Made by a program: the position numbers and the translations under genes. 64,000 nt of DNA, taken from the NCBI GenBank assembly GCA_025403435.1, contig CM046330.1, forward strand, positions 24,801,507 through 24,865,506, in the 5' to 3' direction. Source of the DNA: Artocarpus heterophyllus. Lineage: Eukaryota; Streptophyta; Magnoliopsida; Rosales; Moraceae. Of this stretch, positions 47,049 to 61,335 are shown piece by piece. Below the pieces are notes generated by a model. The model was not told the origin of the DNA. It made no database searches and worked only from the letters and a program-made list of their open reading frames with translations. Positions within the stretch are counted from its first letter, which is position 1. Every line of letters begins with the position of its first letter.

Positions 47049-50000
47049 TGACACCTGAGCATTTTTAATACATTAAAAATATAATAAGTTAAAAATTATG
47101 TTAAGACACAAAAATACAGTTTAAGAAAAATACTGTATAATAATATGAAAAACTATACAGTATTAGAGTAACACAGTGCAAAGAAGTACATTGATAAAGT
47201 TATGTAGTATAAAAATTACATTGCGAAAGTAATGCAGTGTAAAAATTAGACTATGTAAAGTTAATGCAGTATACAAATAATACTGTTTGGAGGACATGAA
47301 TGAGTAAGGAATGATGTGTAAGCTTGTAATAGTATAAGAAAAATATTGTCAGCATAAATTTAGATTGTATAAAGTTAAGCCGTATAGGAATTACATTATG
47401 CGGTGGATATAAATAAGTATAGAAAGTTGTAGATCTCATGAATTGTAAAGAAAAGAATACCGATAATATAGAAAAAATATTGTCAGTATAAATTTGGATT
47501 ATATAAAAGTCTTTGTAGAACCCACCATGGGACACAAAAATGAATGAAAATTTGCCACCAAACCCCCTTGAGTGGCCCAATTATACATAGCCAAGTTTAG
47601 CCAACTTTTTACGACAACTAATGGCAAGTGATGACTAATATGATGAGTCATCAAATTTGGTGAAAATTACCAAAATACCCCTTCATGTGGCCAATCAAAT
47701 GTTGCCAACATTAAGCAAACTTTAACCCCCAATTAATGCAAAATGGTGACTAATCTTTATGAGTCACCAAGTTGCCAAAAATGAAATTAAAGAATAAGAA
47801 GCAAATGTGAAGAAAAAATTCTTCATTTTCTTCCATTTCTTCCCTAGCCAAAACCGTTCCCCCCATGCATTTTGCTCTCAAAATTTTGATGAATCCCAAG
47901 CTCCAAATCATGTAAGGAAATAAGAACAAGAGAAGGAGATGAGGATTTAAGAGTTTTCAAGATCAAACCCAAGCTTTTCCTATTATGTATAAGGGTTTTG
48001 TTCATGATTTGGATGGAATTTTCATGGGTTGTGTTGTGAATGGTTTTCAAGGGGTTTTGAGATGCTTACAACTATCAAAAGTAAGGACTAACATCTTGAA
48101 GAGGTTAGGAAAATTCTTAGTCCTTGAAACTAAGCTAAAATTTATGTTTATTTATGTATGCCAAGTGTTTGATGAAATGTTTTGAGTTATGACATGTAAG
48201 ATGGACATTATAGCATGATTGTTTTAAGTTTTATAATGATGGTAATGATGAAAGAAAGAAAGAAAGTAAGGGTTTCGTGGTTTAAAAGTGAAAAATTGTT
48301 AAACTTTGTCAAGTTTAACTAGTTTCAAAGGAATGGGATTTTGAGGGCATAAAGGCCAATCCATTTTCCAAATATGGTATAGGATCTGCAAAAACAGTGA
48401 GAGAACCAACTTTTGTAAACAAAGTTTTGTAAAATTTCAAAAGGACTAAATTGCAAAGTTTTGCAAAAATTTGACAGATTTAAAAATCAACAAAAAAGTC
48501 CATCTTAATGTTGGAATTTAAGGAAAGTTAACACGAAAGTTAGAGAACTCATCGAAATTGTTAAGACAACGTAAACAGCTTGTTAAAATTTTGCTCGGTT
48601 AAGAAGTTATGAACTTTATGAAATTTTGAGCACAACATTTCATGAAATGAAAACGTTATGAAATGTTTAGAATTCAACCAAGGAGCTTTTGTAAGTTTTA
48701 TTCCTTGTAAAAAACTAAACATTTTGGTGTAAAGTGGTCATTCTTGGTCCGGAGGCAAAAATGTAAAGATTTTTATGTTCGGGCCAAAACTATAAATTGT
48801 GTGAAACTGGGTTTTCATCAAGAAACATTAGGTTCCTGCATTTCTGTGGATAGTGTGTCACCACAAGGTTTATGTTTTTTTTTTTAAAGATTAAGAGTTT
48901 AATCAAGTAAAGAATGAAAAGAATGACGTTAAGGGCAAAAATGTCACAATTTTAGCATTACAAATCAAAACTGTAAAGTTTTGACAAAACAGATTTAATT
49001 GAAAGGAAAACCAATTTTTTTTTGTTTTCCATAATGTTATGAGAAGTAAAGAAATGTATAATGTTTTAAAAAATGAGTTCTGAAAGTTTTTAAAGACCCG
49101 TCAAGAAAAAAATGGTCATTTTGTAAAAAAGGCCAAAACATACCCAAAACACCTGATGTTGGAAAATGTCCTTTAGCGGGAATTTTTCCAAAACATGTAA
49201 GAAATGAGAGGAAAAGTTAAGCAAAGAGTTTAACAAGTTACGAGCTCTACGAAAAACTCGTTAAGGGAAAAAATGTCATTTTTAAGAAAACGGCTAAAAG
49301 AGAGTCAAACACTCCAAACTAGCAAATGCTCTTGGATGAAAAATATTCCGTAATACGTTAAGTAACAAAATTGTCACATGAGATAGAAAATTTAATAAGG
49401 GATGTTCAAGTAAAAGAAAGATAACTTGGTGGGTCACGAAGTTAAGCAAAGGGAAAGGCAACCCCGATGGGTTACAAAGCTAAGCAGAAGAAAGGTAAAC
49501 TGATAGTATACAAGTTATATAAAAAAAAAAAGAATGAACGATTAAGGATTAAGTTCTGTTATCAATCGAGTATATTGATAATATGAAAAGTTAGCTAATA
49601 AGTAGGATGTCATTTGGTTAAGACACAGAAGCCAACTAATGAAAGGAAAAGAAAGGAAACAGGAACGTTAGAGCTATAGACAGGTAAGTTTCAAACCTCA
49701 CCTATAGCATGAAGCAAATAAATTTCAAATGTTTTGAATATGTTATGTGTTTGCATATGATATGCATAAAGTTTAAAGTTCAAAACAAGATTTGCAATGA
49801 ATTTGCAATTGTTACGTTTGAATTATATTTGCATTTGATATGCATAACGTTTTTAAACGTTGAATTTATGATTTTCAATATATTTAAAGTAGGATTGCAT
49901 GTGGTATGCAATATGATTTAAAGTATAAGTCATGTTATGCAACATGTTTGCATTAGCCATGCTAAATGTCTAAATGCTAAGTTGTAGCACTAAAATGTGT

Positions 50001-51044
50001 AAGCATTTGTTGTGCTCACCAAGTTAATAAGAAGGTAAAGCAAAGATAATAAGTAAGTGTCATACTAGCCTCCTTGTTGTGAGGTACTCAAAGTAAACTT
50101 AAAGTTATGACCTTAGTGTTCGATGGCCCCAAGTCTTCCACAAGGGAAGTATCATGTTTATGATCTCATGATTAATGATGTTGGTATGTACAGTTGCGCC
50201 CATAGTTCAAGAAAGTTAAGAATGATAATAAAAAGCTCATAAATGAATGATCATAAATGAGCATAAATGGAATCATGCATTTTGATTTTACTTGTATTCC
50301 CTGTTGTGAAATGTTTATGTGTTATGTTTATGAAAACATTCTAAGGAATGTTTTAAGTTAAATGTTTATGAAAAACATTTCTATGTTCACAAGAAAAGGT
50401 TTATGAAGACGTTTTAAGAAAAACGTTTGAGAAATGTTTTATGAAAAACATTTTAAAAGAATGGTTTTTATGAGAAAAGCTTATAAAGCCTATTTTAATG
50501 ATTGGTGAGATTATGTTTGAACTTACTGAGAAAAAGCTCATCAAAAGTTTCTTCATGTTGTAGGTAGTCCTAGGGGTGACCATTAGAACCTGTTTGAAGA
50601 GCTTGGTACTGCAGAGGACAGATGCAAAGATTTGGGTATAGATACCACTATAGTGTGTTTCCACTGTTCAAAGAACACATTTTCCCACTATTTGATGTAG
50701 TGCTTTCAAAGTTTTAAGACAATCATAGTTTTAAGAAATGTTTCTAAAGTTTAAGGATATATTTTACGAAATGTTTTATATAATCATTAAGTTAAGTTTT
50801 AAACTATGATTCAGTTTATGTTTCTTATTAAGTTTTAAGAAATGATTTGAAAGGGTTTAAAAGTCAAATGTTGAGCAATGTCTTAACTTAAATTGCGACA
50901 GAAGTTGCAACAGCGCTTAAGAACATTTTAAAGGATGTTAAGAAAAAAATTATTTAGTATTTTTCTTACTATGTAATTAAGATTAATGTTTAAGATAATG
51001 ATGTTTAAGGAAGTTAAGTGACAGCCCAAAAAGGCATGGCGTCA
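47049..51044 (+). mobile_element. 5' LTR (about 4.0 kb) of a Ty3/gypsy-type element
   Basis: Starts TGACACCTGAGCATTTTTAA. The same sequence, TGACACCCGAGC, starts the second LTR at 52228. The end GGCATGGCGTCA (reverse complement TGACGCC) mirrors the start and is followed by a weak tRNA-iMet-like site (GATATCAAAGC, 51050-51060). The pair aligns colinearly over about 2.1 kb with many small differences, so the element is old. About 4 kb is long for an LTR. The right end therefore rests mainly on the mirrored terminus. Confidence 0.7.
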
Positions 51045-52227
51045 TAGGTGATATCAAAGCAATATCCTGCCATCGCATCTTCTACCGTTGTATGTCTGCT
51101 ACACCATAGCTCAAGTAAGTAAGTTAAGTTTAGCAAGAAGAAAAGGTAGTATGTAACGATTACGTCCTTATACCAGGTATATAGCCTTTGATGTGAGCAC
51201 TTTCAAATGAGCAACGAGAAGGCAAAGGTCTAAGGATGAATGTAATGTTATATGTTATAATGTCCCCGCAAGTTGATAGCAGTTATCGCCCATCAGCGGT
51301 ATCAAGTCAATGATGATCAAACGTGGTCAATGATGGTCAACAAATGGCCGACGGCTCAAAACCAAGAGGGTGAGCTTACGATATGTTATGATGTTCTTGC
51401 GCCCAATAGTATCTCCGTATGAGCAAATCTCGCTCTATTAGAAGTCGTTCTATATTTACTATACGCAGAACAAGGAGAGCAGATCAAGATAACGGTATAA
51501 TGGAGATCCAAAAGTGATTTTCGGTGCTCTATGGAACAAGAGTGCCTGAGAGCAACCAGACGTTGGATGACTAACTATGCAATCGTTTTGAGCTTAAGCA
51601 TTCTGTAGCTGAGTTGAGACATGCTAATGAGCTCATAATTGTCCGAATGAGAATCATGATCAAGACAATAATGCCAAATATGTCAGTAAAAACCTCACAA
51701 ATTAGAGGATGGAAGCTAGAGATTTATACATTATGAGGAAAATTACAGAAAAATGTAATTTTAGACTAGATATAGGACCAGAAAATTTTGGATTTATGGT
51801 CAGATGACCTTGATCTTTGATAGATATGTTGTGATTTGAATGAAAATAAACCCTATTGTCAAAAATAGCATTCATTGGTAGAATGCTAAACATTTAAATG
51901 AATGGAAACTATGCTTGAACGCTGAAAGATTAGAGTTGCGCAGTAGAAGTGTAGTGTTACAATTCAAAGAAATATATCAATGAAAAGATTTAAGGTTTAT
52001 GAAGTTCCAAATTGGAGACTTAATTTTTATTAAGAAAGTAATAATGCAAGAAAGTAAGTTAAGAATGGAAAGAATAATAGGAAATAAGAGCATACCTCTT
52101 ATCAAGTTTTTTATGATGAAAATAGAAAGTAGAGGTAGCAATATGGAAATAAGAAGATGATAAGAAAATGAATGACCCATGAATATTCTAATTTTTTAGG
52201 ACGAAAATTTTTAAGGAGGGTAGATTA
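51045..52227 (+). mobile_element. Collapsed internal region of the gypsy-type element
   Basis: Only about 1.2 kb separates the two LTRs, with no gag or pol domain visible. The end has GGACGAAAATTTTTAAGGAGGG followed by TAGATTA and the 3' LTR. A GACGAA-TTTTT-AAGGAGGG string is typical of the last codons and polypurine tract of plant chromovirus-like gypsy elements. It is either a large-retrotransposon derivative that never coded, or a deletion product. Confidence 0.6.
52213..52221 (+). other. Polypurine tract preceding the 3' LTR
   Basis: AAGGAGGGT lies just before the LTR start TGACACCCGAGC at 52228, the position where plus-strand DNA synthesis primes. Confidence 0.65.
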
Positions 52228-54344
52228 TGACACCCGAGCATTTTTAGTATTAAAAATGCAATAAGTTAAGGATTATGTTAAGACAAAAAATATAGTTTAA
52301 GAAAAATACTATATAATAATATAAAAAATTATATAGTATTAGAGTAATGCAGTGTAAGGAAGTATATAGATAAAGTTATACAGTATGAAAATTACCTTGT
52401 GAAAGTAATGTAGTGTAGAAATTAAACTGTATAAAGTTAATACAGCATAGAAATAATACTGTTTGGAGGACATGATGAGTAAGGAATGTTGTATAAGCAT
52501 GTAATAGTATAGAGAATATACTGATAGTATAATAAAAATACTATCAATATAAATTTAGATTGTATAAAGTTAAGCATATAGGAATTACATTATGTGATAG
52601 GTATAAATAAGTATGGGAGGTTGTCAGATCTCATGAATTGTAAAAAAAAAAAAAAAGAATACCAATAGTATAGAAAAAATACTGGTAGTATAAACTTTGA
52701 CTGCGCAAAAATTCTTTATGGGACCCATCATGGGACACAAAAATGAATGAAAATTTGCCACCAAACCCCCTTAGGTGGCCCAATTATACGTGCCCAAGTT
52801 TAGCCAACTTTTTACCACAAATAATGGCAAGTGATGACTACTATGATGAGTCATCAAGTTTGGTGAAAATTACCAAAATACCCCATCATATGGCCAATCA
52901 AATGTTGCCAAGATTAAGCAAACCTTAACCCCTAATTAATGCAAAATTGTGACTAATCTTGATGAGTCACCAAGTTGCCAAAAATGAAATTAAAGAATAA
53001 AAAGCAAATGTGAAGAAAAAATTCTTCATTTTCTTCCATTTCTTCTCTAGCCAAAACTGTTTCCCCCATGCTTTTTCTTCTCAAATTTTTGACGAATGCC
53101 AAGCTCCAAATTATGTAAGGAAACAAGAACAAGTGAAGGAGATGAGGATTTAAGAGTTTTCAAGGTAAAACACAAGCTTTTCCTATTATGTATAAGAGTT
53201 TTGTTCATGATTTGGATGGGATTTTCATGGCTTGTGTTATGGATGCTTTTCAAGGGGTTTTGAGATGCTTACAAGTATCAAAAGGAAGGGCTAATATCTT
53301 GGAGAGGTTTGGTAAATTCTTAGTCCTTGAAACTAAGCTAAAATTTATGTTTATTTATGTATGCCAAGTGTTTGATGAAATGTTTTGGGCTATGACATGT
53401 AAGATGGACATTATGGCATGATTATTTTATGCTTTATAGTGATGGTAATGGTGAAAGAAAGAAAGAAAGAAAGGGTTTTATGGTTTATAAGTGAAAAATC
53501 ATTAAACATTGTAAAGTTTAACTAGTTTCAAAGGAATGGGATTTTGAGGGCATAAAGGCCAATTTATTTTCCAAATATGGTATAGGATCTGCTAAAACAA
53601 TGAGGGAAACAACTTTTGTGAATAAAGTTTTATAAAATTCTAAAACGACTAAATTGTAAAGTTTTGCAAAATTTCAGGAAATTTAAAAATCAGCCAAAAA
53701 TTTTACCTTAACTTTGGAATTTATGGAAAGTTAAAACATAAAAGTTGTAGAACTCATTGAAACTGTTAAGACAGCGTGGATAGTTTATCAAAATTCTGCT
53801 CGATTGAGAAGTTATGAATTTTAAAAAATTTTGAGCACAACATTTCATGAAATGAAAATGTTATGAAATGTTTAGTATAAAGTGGTTGTTTTTGGTCCCG
53901 GGGACAAAAACGGAAAGATTTTTGTGTTTGGGCCAAAACCATAAATTGTATGAAACTGGGTTTTCACCAAGTAACATTAGGTTTCTACATTTCTGTGGGC
54001 AGTGAGTAACCATAGGGTTTATGTTTTTGTTTTTTTTTTTAAATATTAAAATTTTAATCAAGTGAAGAATGAAACAATGACGTTAAGAGCAAAAATGTCA
54101 CGATTTTCGTATTACGGGTCAAAGCTGTAAAGTTTTGACAAAATAAATTTAATTGAAAGGAAAACCATTGTTTTTGTTTTCTGTAATGTTATGAGAAGTA
54201 AAGAATGTATGATGTTTTAAAAAATGGGTTCCGAAAGTTTTTAAAGACCCTTCAAGGGAAAAATGGTCATTTTGTAAAAAAAGACCAAAACGGACCCAAA
54301 ACGCCCCTTAGCAGGAATTTTTTCAAAACATGTAAGGAATTAGA
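52228..54344 (+). mobile_element. 3' LTR of the gypsy-type element, truncated
   Basis: Colinear with 47049-49205 (shared features include a GAAAGAAAGAAAG run at 48247 and 53454 and ATGAGTCATCAA near 47642 and 52846). The second copy lacks a piece near 53880 and stops at about 54344 inside AACATGTAAGGAATTAG. The remaining about 1.85 kb of LTR is missing, and an unrelated LTR-like sequence follows. Confidence 0.75.
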
Positions 54345-54915
54345 AGGACTCCCACTAGCTATTGCCAAGGAGTCCACACTTCCAGATGCGCAAATTGCCA
54401 TTCTCGTGGCAAATGTAACAACAAGCTGACCAGTACCTCGCCGTATACTGCCACAGAGGTGTCCCGACCAACCGATCAAAAGCACACCAAACACTGGACC
54501 ATGGTCAGATTGGTCCCTAACAAGGCCAAGCTTACTGGGCTGCAATGACACTTCCAAAAACGGAAGTGAGTGAAAAAAGACCTCCTTGTGGCACCATTTG
54601 AACCCTCCAATGGGCAACTCTTTTCATTCGAAGAACATGACACTTGTCACCTGTTACTTTGACACCATACAATAGAACACCCTGGTCACGGGGTAAAGCC
54701 GCCTCATACACGGTCGATATCAAATACTATAAATAGGAACATTAACTCTACCCTTGAGCTAAGTGGACTCTCTTGCCTATTCCTTACCTCTCTCCACCTA
54801 GCTCACCTTGAGTAGATACATGATTTAAGCGTCGAAAAATCCTTGGCAGGCACCACACCAATACCTTTCTCTTAACTCCGAGGCATTCCTTTCTCTTGCA
54901 AGTACGACCAAAATA
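54345..54915 (+). mobile_element. Tat/Retand-like LTR fragment
   Basis: A GC-richer block with a TATA box (ACTATAAATAGGAAC, near 54727) is followed by a CT-rich leader. TTTAAGCGTCGAAAAATCC and TTGGCAGGCACC then match a motif order (TTGAGCGTCGGAG...GCAGG) common near the 3' end of Tat-lineage gypsy LTRs. No TSD or partner LTR. It directly abuts the truncated LTR on the left. Confidence 0.55.
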
Positions 54916-54943
54916 AGACACATAGAGGCTGAGAAGGCATGCA

Positions 54944-56110
54944 TTTAAATAATTTAAAATATACTTTAATAATAATAGAAAAACTAGAAATAAGCTTTTA
55001 AAAAATAGTTTCTTTTTGATATAAACATAAATACCGTAGCGGAAGAAGGATTCATAACATATGAATAATATACATGATTAGAAAAATTACCTTGACGGAA
55101 AAAAATTGTTTATCCCATGAACTTTTTTGAGTAGTCTTCAAGAAAATAATATATATTTAGACTTACCTATTAAGAGTCTGGCCTTCAAAGAACACTCCAC
55201 CAATAGATCTTCTATGGTATTCGTAATTATAGACTACACTCAGTGTGTAGGCACTTAAGAATGAATAAGAGAAGAACTCTTAATATTTTTTCGGACCTCT
55301 TTCTTTTCTTTAGAGAAAGAGAAAACATACTATCAGTATTTTTGATATCATGTATATACGATATTTGCCATCTCTCTCCATTTATATATTTATTAAATAG
55401 GATCTGTTTTATTAAAAAAATATGTATATATGCTGTGGGACAAGCCAACTAATGGCTTATTCCATAGGGTGTTTGATAGGATAATTAGAACTATTAGTTA
55501 GAATTGTTTTTTACTGTAGTAGATGAAAGCTTTACACTATAGCGATTTTTTTAATTGTTACTGTAGCATCTGAGAGCTTAACACTGTTTATAACTGAGAC
55601 CACAACTGCCAAACACCTTGTAAATCTCCAAATGATGCAACATTATCCAAAACTAATTTCCAAAGATATTTATTTATCAGTATTTAATAATCCTATTTAA
55701 TAATACAATAATCATAAGATATTTATTTAATTTATTTGCATAAATAAATTATCTTATTATTTAGACTTAGAGATGGCATATTACGATTGGACATAGTCCA
55801 CCCAATTAAAATTATGGTCTTAAATAAAATATAGAGTTCATAATTTTTATTCTCAATTGATTTGTGTAATCACAAGATTAAGCCACTATAGGGATCTTAT
55901 AGGCTTATATTATTTGCCTTCTATTATTTAATCCAATCCAATATCACCAATTTGATATAATAAATTAAATATTAATTTCATAACCATTCCACTATATTTA
56001 TGAAATTACACTAAATAATACAAAAAATTTATGAGAAAATAAATCTATTTTTGCACTCACATAGTGAAGCCCATGACACACTAATCATGTATTACACCCC
56101 TTTGTTTAAT
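54944..56110 (-). mobile_element. Copia-type LTR remnant, reverse orientation
   Basis: On the minus strand the end reads CTTCTTCCGCTACGGTATTT, a motif found near the 3' end of many copia LTRs. Upstream are GGTGGAGTGTTCTTTGAAGG and a TCTTCTCTTATTC leader. It resembles Tork-type LTRs, but the boundaries are vague and no TSD was identified. The overlapping open frames at 55227-55452 are incidental. Confidence 0.5.
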
Positions 56111-57570
56111 TTCCTTAATTTAATTGGCATGATAGTTTGTGTAATGCTCAAAAATTATTAATTAAAATTAGTGTGTTAATTGGTAATTAGTGTTTCCTAA
56201 TTAAAATTTTTGTTATTTATTAATCAATTTTTGGAATTTTCATTTTTACAATTAATTGCATTAACTTTCAGCAATTACAAAATTATTTAAAATTTATTTT
56301 ATGGCCACTTATTTTATTATTTTATTATTATATATTTCCTTTCCACTATCTTAAATAATCATTTTGAAAACCCAGCCTTTTTCAAAATCCCAAAAAGGAG
56401 CCCTTTGCCCCACTCAAACACAAATCATGTGAAGTTTTTAGACTTTGAAATTCTCATTTCTGAAACTAGCAAACAAATTGTGGTTTTAAGCCAAACCATC
56501 CTTGAAATTTCTGATTAAAAGTCACAAACTATTGAGAACTTCACCACTCCTTCTCTCTCTCTCTTTCTTTCATGTCTCCCCTATCTCTTTCTCTCTTTAT
56601 TTCTGTTTCAATTACTTAGAATCAAAATGTCCATTTTCAAGCAAAACAGAAGCATAATTCACTAACTTTAGAACTTGATTTCAGTAAATTGAGACGAAAC
56701 GACTTGTGAATCATTTTATCCTTTGATTTTGAAGTTTATTTCCATATTAATAGCTTGAAAATTAGTGTTCATAAGTCTGGGTGTTTATTGCCTTATGCAC
56801 AGCTTTATTTTGGAAAGTTTATTGTAAGTTTGTGCTTGCATGTGATAATCTGAAGGCAATGTGAGTGAAAAATATGATTTATTCAAAATGATTAAGTATT
56901 TTTAATTGAAATTTAGCATTAAATCAAACTTGAAATGGGTTGAATATCATTTTTATTTTTATTCTTATTTTTATCTCTTATTTTCAGAATAATATTGAAA
57001 AATGTTTGAAAAATGATGAAACACAAATGCATGTATGTGAAACCGAGTTCTTGTGGTTCATATAGTGTTATTAGATTTATATGAACATGTTTTTGATGCA
57101 TTAGTGTTGATTTGAAAGCATTGCAACTTGTTTTAAGTCCAGATGCTTGAAATAGAACATTTTGGTAATGATGCTACGGTCGAACGCAGTCTGTATAACG
57201 AGGCCAACCGTGCTACTACGAGATATGCGGTCAACTACAGGTAGCATATTTGGGTTAACCACACTACACCAGAATGCCCAGTTTTGAGCCACTCAAACCC
57301 TCTTTATTCAAAATCATATTTTGAATGTGTTTTGCTTGTCTAACTAATTAGAAATCTTTTTTGATATATTTTAAAGGATGATGAAAACTTATATGTGCAA
57401 CCATGGAACGTTTAAATAGATATAGCATACTAAAAAAACATGAATTCACATACTAGTGCGTTTATTCTAAGTTTCAATATTAACAATCGAGTTTATATAT
57501 AAGGTTGTTCTCTTTTCCATAGAGTTAACGTTTAATGGAGTGGGACTATAGTGTAAGAGTATTCCAGTGC

Positions 57571-60500
57571 TATAACGCCCATCATTTTCTTCTATGGACA
57601 CTTATGTTAGTTTAACATTAAAACGTGATATGCTATTATTATTTATGACAAGAGAATTAACTTATTTTATTTAGTAATGTCACAGGTGATGGCCACATGA
57701 GATCGATGTGCCTGAGATGTTCATGTCAAAAATGATGATAAGCATAAAGTATTTATTATTTTTTAACAGTTTTCAACTTGCCCTAAATTTATAATCTTTA
57801 TAATGCTCTAGAATTATATCTGCCCTAGAGTTATATTCTTGATGATGATATGAATTTTGTTGCAAATTTTCTTATTTTTATGACATTTATGATGCTATGA
57901 TGATTACATGTATGACATTTTTATTATGGCGTTAAGAAACTCGAAAATGTCAAGTGTCCAAGAGAATAAAGTAAAAAATTAATATTTTTGGGGGTTATGG
58001 AAGTAAATATTATTCTTGTGTATAAATAATTATGTATTATATCATATTATATTATATTATAGGTTATATATTATATATAAATTAAGTTAAAAACCAAATT
58101 ATATATGTTATATGTAGTATATACGTTATAATATAAGATATATATTATGTATTATATATATATATATTACGTTTAAAACAGGCAATTAAAAAAAAAGAAA
58201 GAAAAAGTAGCTATACCATGGAGAAAGAAAAAGAAAGAATAAAAAAAAAAAGAAGGAAACTGAATTAGATTAGGATTACACTTATTTAAGAAAAGGGAAA
58301 TCTAATTGGATTAGGATTACACTAATTTAAAAAGGAGGAGGAAATCGAATAAGACTAGGACTAGGGTTACTTATGCCTATAAATATGTGGCTTCAAGCAC
58401 ACATGTTATTCCTATCACTTTTTCTTGCCTTTGTTTTTCCTCATATTCCTCCATGCTTTTATGCTTTCTTTTCTTCTCTAAACCTCACATGCCATTAGTT
58501 TGAAATTTTGTTTTCTTCAAGATTTTCTCTCTCAAAGAATTCATTACTCTTATTTTCTTTCAAGCCAAAATAGAAGGAATTCTTTTTGGAGATTTTGTGT
58601 GCAAGTCTTTATATTTGTTGAAGAACACATAAGAATTTAAGGTATATTTTAAAGTTTTCATGGTTTTGAATTCTTATGATTGATGCATATTGTTTTGTGA
58701 TAAACTTTGTTACAAAATTGTTCTTTTATGATTGTGAATGTGTATGCATGTATGTTTGTATGAAAAATAAATTAATTTGTCTATTACTTTGATTGCAACA
58801 ATGTTACTTCATGGTTGAAATCATTTATGTTCATATGTTATCATGAAATTTCATGAAAATAAGGTTTTGTTGTTGGAGTATGATAAGTTTTCGGTTTGTC
58901 GGTAAGGTGGTTGGTGATGTTTTAAAAATCAAATGATTTTATTTTGCTACAATTTTTGGATATGATGTGTATATATATGTTAGGAATGTCTATAATTTTT
59001 TTATAAATTTTCATTCAAAATATTTTTAAGGTTATGAGCTTTCAATCAAACACTATTTAAGAAAATTTAATTGCTGGCAGATTTGTATTTGTGTATTGTA
59101 CAGTCCATTTACCGAGGCAAAAATGTCTTTTAATTCTGAAAAGAATTATGAATCATTGTTAATATATTAACTAAATGTCTATAAAGTTTTAGCTTCATAT
59201 CCTTATTGTGTTTTAAGATAAAATTCGTTGATTGACAAGTATGCAGTGGTTATAAATGTCTGCCTGATATGCTCAATGTAATTCATGAGATGATAAATCA
59301 TATTTTTAAACATTTTTTGCATGATTTATTATTTTTCTAACCTGTATTCATATGTTAAGCATGTCACATAAAAATTTCAAAAGCATATCTTATATATTTG
59401 ATTTAAAAAAAAAAGTTTGAACGAAACATGTTCGTTGTCTAGCATGTCTAATGTTAACATTTACTCTGAATTCAAACGTGTGTTTTAAATCACTCCAAAT
59501 ATATTTGAAACTTAATTTTTGATATGCTATTAGTTTATGTGTCTATTATATGTAGTAATTTTTATAAATTATTTTATAGTATAAATAATTTAATACATAA
59601 CTTTTATTTGGGATTGCTCACTACCCAGACTTTGCTGGTAGATTTTATGGTTTTGAATATGTGATTTATTTTAATTATCAAATTAAAATTTTATGGCTAA
59701 AAAAATCTGGGTATTATATATATATGTTAACTTTATTCCTGTAAATTTTTATAATCAAATTGCATGTGAATTGAAAAATATAGTGTTATGAATCCTTAAA
59801 GGTCAGGTAGTTTTTATTACTGGCATATTTACTTGAATGTTTTAAAAATTAGAAAAAGGTATTTTGATTAATATTTTTAAGAGAAGAAAATTTGAGTGAT
59901 GTTTATATATGTTAGCTATGTTATAGAATAATTCTTACTCTTATTCATGCTTATAAGTTGAGATTAATTTCTCCAAGTCATTAAATGTCAAGTTTCCTAT
60001 CTTCATGTTTATTGACTTTAAGTGCATGTTTGTGACTCCAAGATGACTTGTTTTATTAAGAACGATATTATGATGATGTAATATGGTATTAAATGATATC
60101 ATGGAGAGGAATATTAATTTTATGTATTATATGAATAATTGACATGAACACTTCAAAAGGCAAGCACACCGAGAACTGCGGCAACGTTACCTAAGTTAAG
60201 GTTTAGTAAGCAAGCAAGATAAGTAAGTATATTCTCACCTGCAACATGATGAAAGTTTATGAAAAAGTTTTGAGAACATGTTTTATGATAATTTTTAAGT
60301 TTGTTTTTATGTGTTGTTTTCTCATGAAAACTCTTGTTAAATAAGAAAGTTTAACAAATGTTTCAATGATGAGGTATGTTAAAAGTATATCTATGTATAT
60401 GTATCACTTAATTAAGTGTTGCACACCTTATGTTTATGTTTATGTTTATGATGTCCTGAAGGTTAGACTTCTCATGTTTGGTTTAGAACTAGCTACTCCA

Positions 60501-61335
60501 CTCCTCTTATGATGGCGTGCCTATGATGTTTATGTTTATAATGCAACGCTTGGACCCCTAAAGATAAATTGAATAATGTTTTAATATGAAAGTTTAAATT
60601 AAAAAAAAGATATGTTCTATATAAACTAGTGCCTCGTGCACTACTATGATTATGATTAAAATTTTATGTAATGATTTTTAAGAAATGTTTTATGTTGTGA
60701 GATTAAAAAGTATATTTACTAAGCTTATGCTTACTTAGTTTATATCATGTTGCAGATAAGGATAAGGTACAGGTTGACTAGGATGGTGGACAAGGACGGG
60801 CGTGTGTGCAAGGAGTGTTGGATTGGAAACAAAGTCATGTCATGAAAGGAATTTAAACTGAAACAAAATTTAATATATTATGTTCCACATTTTTATTTGT
60901 TTGAGACTCAATTCTATTTGTGATATATTCTTTTGAATGTATTTTGATTGAATGTAAATTATGTTTTAGATTTTTGGTTTCTTAGGTTATTTATTAAAGA
61001 ATATGCTATATAGTTTTTTTTGTAATTAGTCTTAATTAGTTGTTTGAGTAGAAGCTAAGAGTGCTTGCGTTATATCTATAACTTTGTATTTGTTAATTAA
61101 TTGTTTTTGTAAACTAAGTTTTCTGCAGGTGGTAAGTTAGCTGAATGCCTTAGGTGTTCCGTTGGGCTAACCAAGATGAGAGAAGCAAATCCAGTAAGTA
61201 GTTAAAAAAAATTTATGCAAGTGTTCCTGGGATATTTCTCTAAGTGTTGTTGATTATTTCAAACTTCTTATTAGTAATTGTTAAGTTTAACGGTAAAAGC
61301 AACATCTCTTGTGGCGGCCATAAAGGGGCGTTACA
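57571..61335 (+). mobile_element. Nested solo LTR, 3,765 bp, TSD AGTGC
   Basis: Begins TATAACGCCCATC and ends AAAGGGGCGTTACA. The termini mirror each other (the first G of TG has become A). AGTGC lies on both sides (57566-57570, 61336-61340). A TATA box (CCTATAAATATG, near 58376) precedes a CT-rich leader, so transcription runs on the plus strand. CTGAATGCCTTAGGTGTTCC near 61142 and CTTATGCTTACTTAGTTTAT near 60724 recur inverted at 63338-64000. Its last about 660 bp define a family with that copy. There is no coding region. Confidence 0.85.
58376..58386 (+). promoter_or_regulatory. TATA box of the nested solo LTR
   Basis: CCTATAAATAT followed about 30 bases later by a CT-rich start region, in the expected place at the U3-R boundary. 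Confidence 0.5.

Noticed and set aside
54267..54617. 116-codon minus-strand frame
   Set aside because: It crosses the boundary between the truncated gypsy LTR and the Tat-like LTR fragment, and no recognisable protein motif is present.
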